Source of the DNA: Malurus cyaneus samueli
Taxonomy: Eukaryota > Chordata > Aves > Passeriformes > Maluridae
DNA length: 64,000 nt
Assembly (NCBI GenBank): GCA_009741485.1
Contig: CM019217.1
Coordinates: 34,109,485 to 34,173,484 of the forward strand
Reading direction: 5' to 3'
Under the pieces are notes generated by a model. The model saw only the letters and a list, made by a program, of their open reading frames with translations. It was not told where the DNA came from and ran no database searches. A program made the translations under genes and the position numbers. Below, one piece after another: positions 60,621 to 64,000 of the stretch (position 1 is its first letter; each line of letters begins with the position of its first letter).

Positions 60621-62099
60621 CCCGTAGCTGGACTTGGAAAAAGAAGCATCTTCTCTACAAAATACACTACATCTATTCACTCCAAAATCCAGAAAGTATT
60701 TTACCAATTCTATTCTTTGAGGTCTACATTTGTTTTCTTTTTTTGATTCCTCCTAACCTTTGAGAAAAAAAATAAAGAAAAATCTTGGCTGGTCCTTCTC
60801 TGCTTTCCTGGCTTGAAAGCCAGGAATGAAATGAAAATCTCAGCTGCAGTAATGATATGCTGCTTCCTTCCAGTCAGGAGAAAAAATGTTTCCCGTATCT
60901 CCACAAGGACCGGCAGAAATTCATAAAGAGCTAAAGCTTTTTATCTGAAATCAAAACTGTCTCTAGCCTTTACCAAACTCAGCCAGATCTATCCTTTCCT
61001 TACAAATGGTTGCCATTGTTTAAGGCCCAAGAACAAAATAGTTACTGTAAGCTTTTTGGGACAGTCAGGAAGCCAGACATTACTTTTAGGTAAAATTAAT
61101 ATTTTGTAAAACAAAAACAGAAATAAAGTTCACAAAATGGGACATTCACATTACTTTCATTAGACAATTAGAGTTCTGTTTTGCATTCTTTCTTGCTGAT
61201 AGGGTTGCAAGTAATAAATATATGTATGGAAGGCATCCAGTTTTGTTTAATTTACTGGCATTGTCTGAGGAGCAATGAATCATGTCAGAGATTTAAAGGG
61301 ATTACTGATAGAGAAGAGTGTAACCTTTCTTCCAATACAACAGCTGTTCTGAAAAATTTCCATAATAATAGTTGCTTTTAATTATATAAAGAACTGCAAA
61401 GCCTTTTTAGCTTCATATCAATAATGCAGCTTTGATTCAAAAGTTGCTAAAGAGATAATCCTCAGCCTTTTTTGTCAAGGCCATTTTGTGAATAGCAATG
61501 ATTTAAATTCCAGTGTCAATTTTTTTTTTCAAAGGAAGGAAAGAATAGTCTTTATTTCCTTGAAACTCGGACTGAAAAATTACAAACAGTGCTTGCAAAA
61601 CATTATTCTCACAAGAGTCCTTCAAGAAATGCTACTGATGCCTGAACAGACACATGTAAAGTAAAAGTAGCACAAATATGGCACAGATATGAGGAAAAAA
61701 AAAAAAATCTGAAGTATCTAGTCAAACATTACTGATAAGAATAAATCATAAATCTCTATATCTAGAATTGGTGTGTTTTACTAAAGAAGGACTATTTTGG
61801 TAATTTTCGGGGCCCTGCCAACTCAGTAAAAATTGCATTTCTTTATCTTCCACTGTTCCTGCTTCTCTCTGTGATTAAGTACTGGCCTCTGACTGCTTAA
61901 TGCTTATTCATTCCTCATTTTCTGGGCAGATCATTAGTTTGTGAAGATAATTAGAGACCCCTGCTATTCCTTCTAAGCCTTGAATCTTCAGACTAATTAA
62001 AATGGAGTGCTGCATACATGCATTTGATAAAGGCTTACAGCAAGGTACTTTTTTGTGTCACAAAAAAAGTAAAAACTGATTACATCTGCTAGGACACAG
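60621..62099. other. AT-rich non-coding DNA
   Basis: No feature recognised. It is duplicated with small indels at about 53646-55139. Confidence 0.55.
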
Positions 62100-62690
62100 C
62101 AATATTTTTACTATGGTTCTCGTCTTGATTTAAGAATGGTATCCCCCAATTTAGTGCTCTCACTGAGACACTCCAAATCATGTGCCACTCTCGCACCTCT
62201 CCCTTCCCTGTCTTCCCACTCTGCAGAGGGCTGGAAAGGGGAATTGGAGACACAAAAGGCAAAGATCATGGATGGCTTGAGATAAGAACCATTTACTGGA
62301 AACAGCAATGAGATAAGGAAACAACCAGTAGCAGCAACAATACTAAAAGCGTAAGTGTACAAAAGAGAAAGTGATTCATGTGCAAAAGTGCTCACCATGG
62401 TGCTCAACCAGACCCAGCCATGTCACCCTGGGGACCCCCATCTGCTGGGGACCAGCACCACACAACTGCTCCCTCCGGCTTCAGACTGGCACCACGCTTA
62501 CTAGAGCAGAAGGAACCCTTCTACTTGGAAGACCCCTTTCCCCCCACCCCTGGCAATGAGGTGAGGTGCTACAGAATGACCTCTGGGTCCTAACCATGCC
62601 CCCTCCCAGCAACTGCAAAAATTAACCGTGTCCTGGCCAGTACCATAGCACCCTCGTATTTTGCCCAGCAAATCTCAATTATTTTGTTCT
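62100..62690 (-). mobile_element. Degenerate LTR-like element (weak)
   Basis: The minus strand carries GC-rich text followed by TTGTTGCTGCTACTGGTTG, a TTCCAGTAAATGG stretch, CCTTTTGTGTCTCCAATT and a purine-rich AGACAGGGAAGGGAGAGG. This is a layout I associate with avian ERV LTRs and their leader side. Ends and target-site repeats were not found, so the class is open. The open frames here (62111-62407 and 62371-62593) are not supported as genes. The copy at about 55140-55690 is the same element. Confidence 0.4.
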
Positions 62691-64000
62691 GCTATTAGAG
62701 CTTCATGAATCTTCTAATACTATCTGTTTTTGAACAAGTATTATCCTAATATTTTTCAATACAGCATTAAAGTAAACATTTAAAGTTGAAAAGATGGTAA
62801 ACTCTTCATCAAGATCATATTCTCCTAATTCCTCTTATTTTTCCTTGAGTTATTATTCTTAAATGTAAAAATCATCCAGCATAATACACCTCAGATGAGT
62901 GCATGTATAAATGCAGTATAGGCAAGAAGTCTACAAAGAATATGTTTGCCTCTCTCCAGGTACCAATTTTCTCCTTTCATCCATTTCAGCATGCAGAAAG
63001 CCTAGAGGCACTGCTGAGCACTTTATCTTAAAGTTCTTCAAGACTCTACCATTTGTATAAACTACTGCAATTTTTAAATGTTTTTTTTTTCTCCTCCAGA
63101 CAAATGTAGTAACTTTTACTTAATTTGGGAGGAATCAATATCCATCAACAAAACAAGGAAAATTACTGGTCCTGAACTGTGTCTCAAGATGCAGTAAAGT
63201 TATGAGCAATGATCATAAATTGCCAAGAAGGATGTCTGTACTTGTTCCATGAATATCCAGCTTCAGTAAGATCTAGTGTCCCTGCCCTGAGGCAGTTGCA
63301 CATAGCTGTCATATTGTTTCTTCAAATGAAGTTAAACTATGACTATAAATTATATTATGCCATTCTGAATGGGTAGAGGTATCTACACTGATGGTTTCAA
63401 GTATCTAAAAACAAGAATCTGGGAAGGGAATAAGAACCTTGAAGGAGTTATAGTTTTCAGTACAAACTTATAAAGTAACTTATTTTTTTCAATTATTTTC
63501 CAAATATTTTATTTCTGAATTTAATTAGTGTCTAAGTAAATTCTACTCCAATATTAATCTATAATTTAAGAATTGCAAAAGATCTTTCCTCCATTGGGTA
63601 TAATATTTTGACAAGAAACATTTGGGAAAAAATTTTGAAATGCATTGTTTGTGTACTACACTGAACATTTCGGAACAAATTCATATGATTTTGGATCTTT
63701 CTTTTTCTCCAGTTTTGCTTTCTAACACAAAGAAAACCCTTACTTAATTCCCTGCTTTGCATTACCGGTGTACTTGCTAGGGAGACATTCTAATCCTTCA
63801 GTCAAGCCTTCTCCTAGGAAGGCAAGTTTCTGCTGTAGCCAATTATCTCTACAGAAGGTGCTCACAAATCAATACTTGATACCAGTTTCTTCATACCTCA
63901 TTTGTAGATGGAATTGTTTAACTATCTGTGCATACCTTGGTTTTGGAGTGTGCTCCAAGAGATGCCATGTCTTGTAATGTTTATATGGTCAACTTGAACA
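62691..64000. other. AT-rich non-coding DNA to the window end
   Basis: No gene recognised. A plus-strand acceptor-like TTTTTTCTCCTCCAG near 63084-63100 leads into sequence with early stops. Duplicated at about 55691-56954. Confidence 0.55.

Noticed and set aside
63084..63110. Strong plus-strand acceptor-like tract (TTTTTTCTCCTCCAG)
   Set aside because: The sequence after it has early stops and no donor was found.

Overview
This window reads as bird nuclear DNA, mostly an AT-rich non-coding stretch with no complete gene. The avian call rests on CR1 LINE pieces (2652-2745, 43872-44010, about 59780-60620), on compact endogenous retroviruses (ERVs) with long LTRs of types seen in birds, and on scattered A/C- or T/G-rich low-complexity tracts. 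No tRNA, rRNA or CRISPR array was seen.

Layout. Positions 1-24 kb are quiet AT-rich DNA with a CR1 3' end, a 379-bp solo LTR with its own TATA box and poly(A) signal (3764-4142), two small tandem duplications and several low-complexity tracts. A 910-bp solo LTR with a perfect 5-bp target-site duplication (TSD) lies at 24007-24916. Between 22.8 kb and 37.4 kb the minus strand carries open segments with good splice signals. The pair 29760-29860 and 22820-23045 is phase-compatible, so an unidentified minus-strand gene with long introns may cross the window. Two more exon-like segments sit at 57985-57512.

At 45139-59242 lies a minus-strand ERV-L-like provirus (LTR, primer binding site, gag, protease, RT, RNase H, integrase, LTR; no env seen), flanked by the TSD GATGG. 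Every reading frame is broken, and catalytic residues of protease, RT and integrase are substituted. The 24-kb solo LTR belongs to the same family in the opposite orientation.

The right-hand part is probably wrongly assembled. The 5' LTR stops at a 25-N gap (50276-50300) and resumes, with no base missing, at 58417. The 8.1 kb between is a second, indel-rich copy of the provirus 5' part and its flank: 51497-56954 repeats the LTR and the flank up to 64000, and 56955-58416 continues past the window end. It looks like unpolished long-read gap fill or a second haplotype placed in tandem. With the block removed the provirus is about 5.95 kb. The extra copy also holds the N-terminal half of gag, which the clean provirus lacks.
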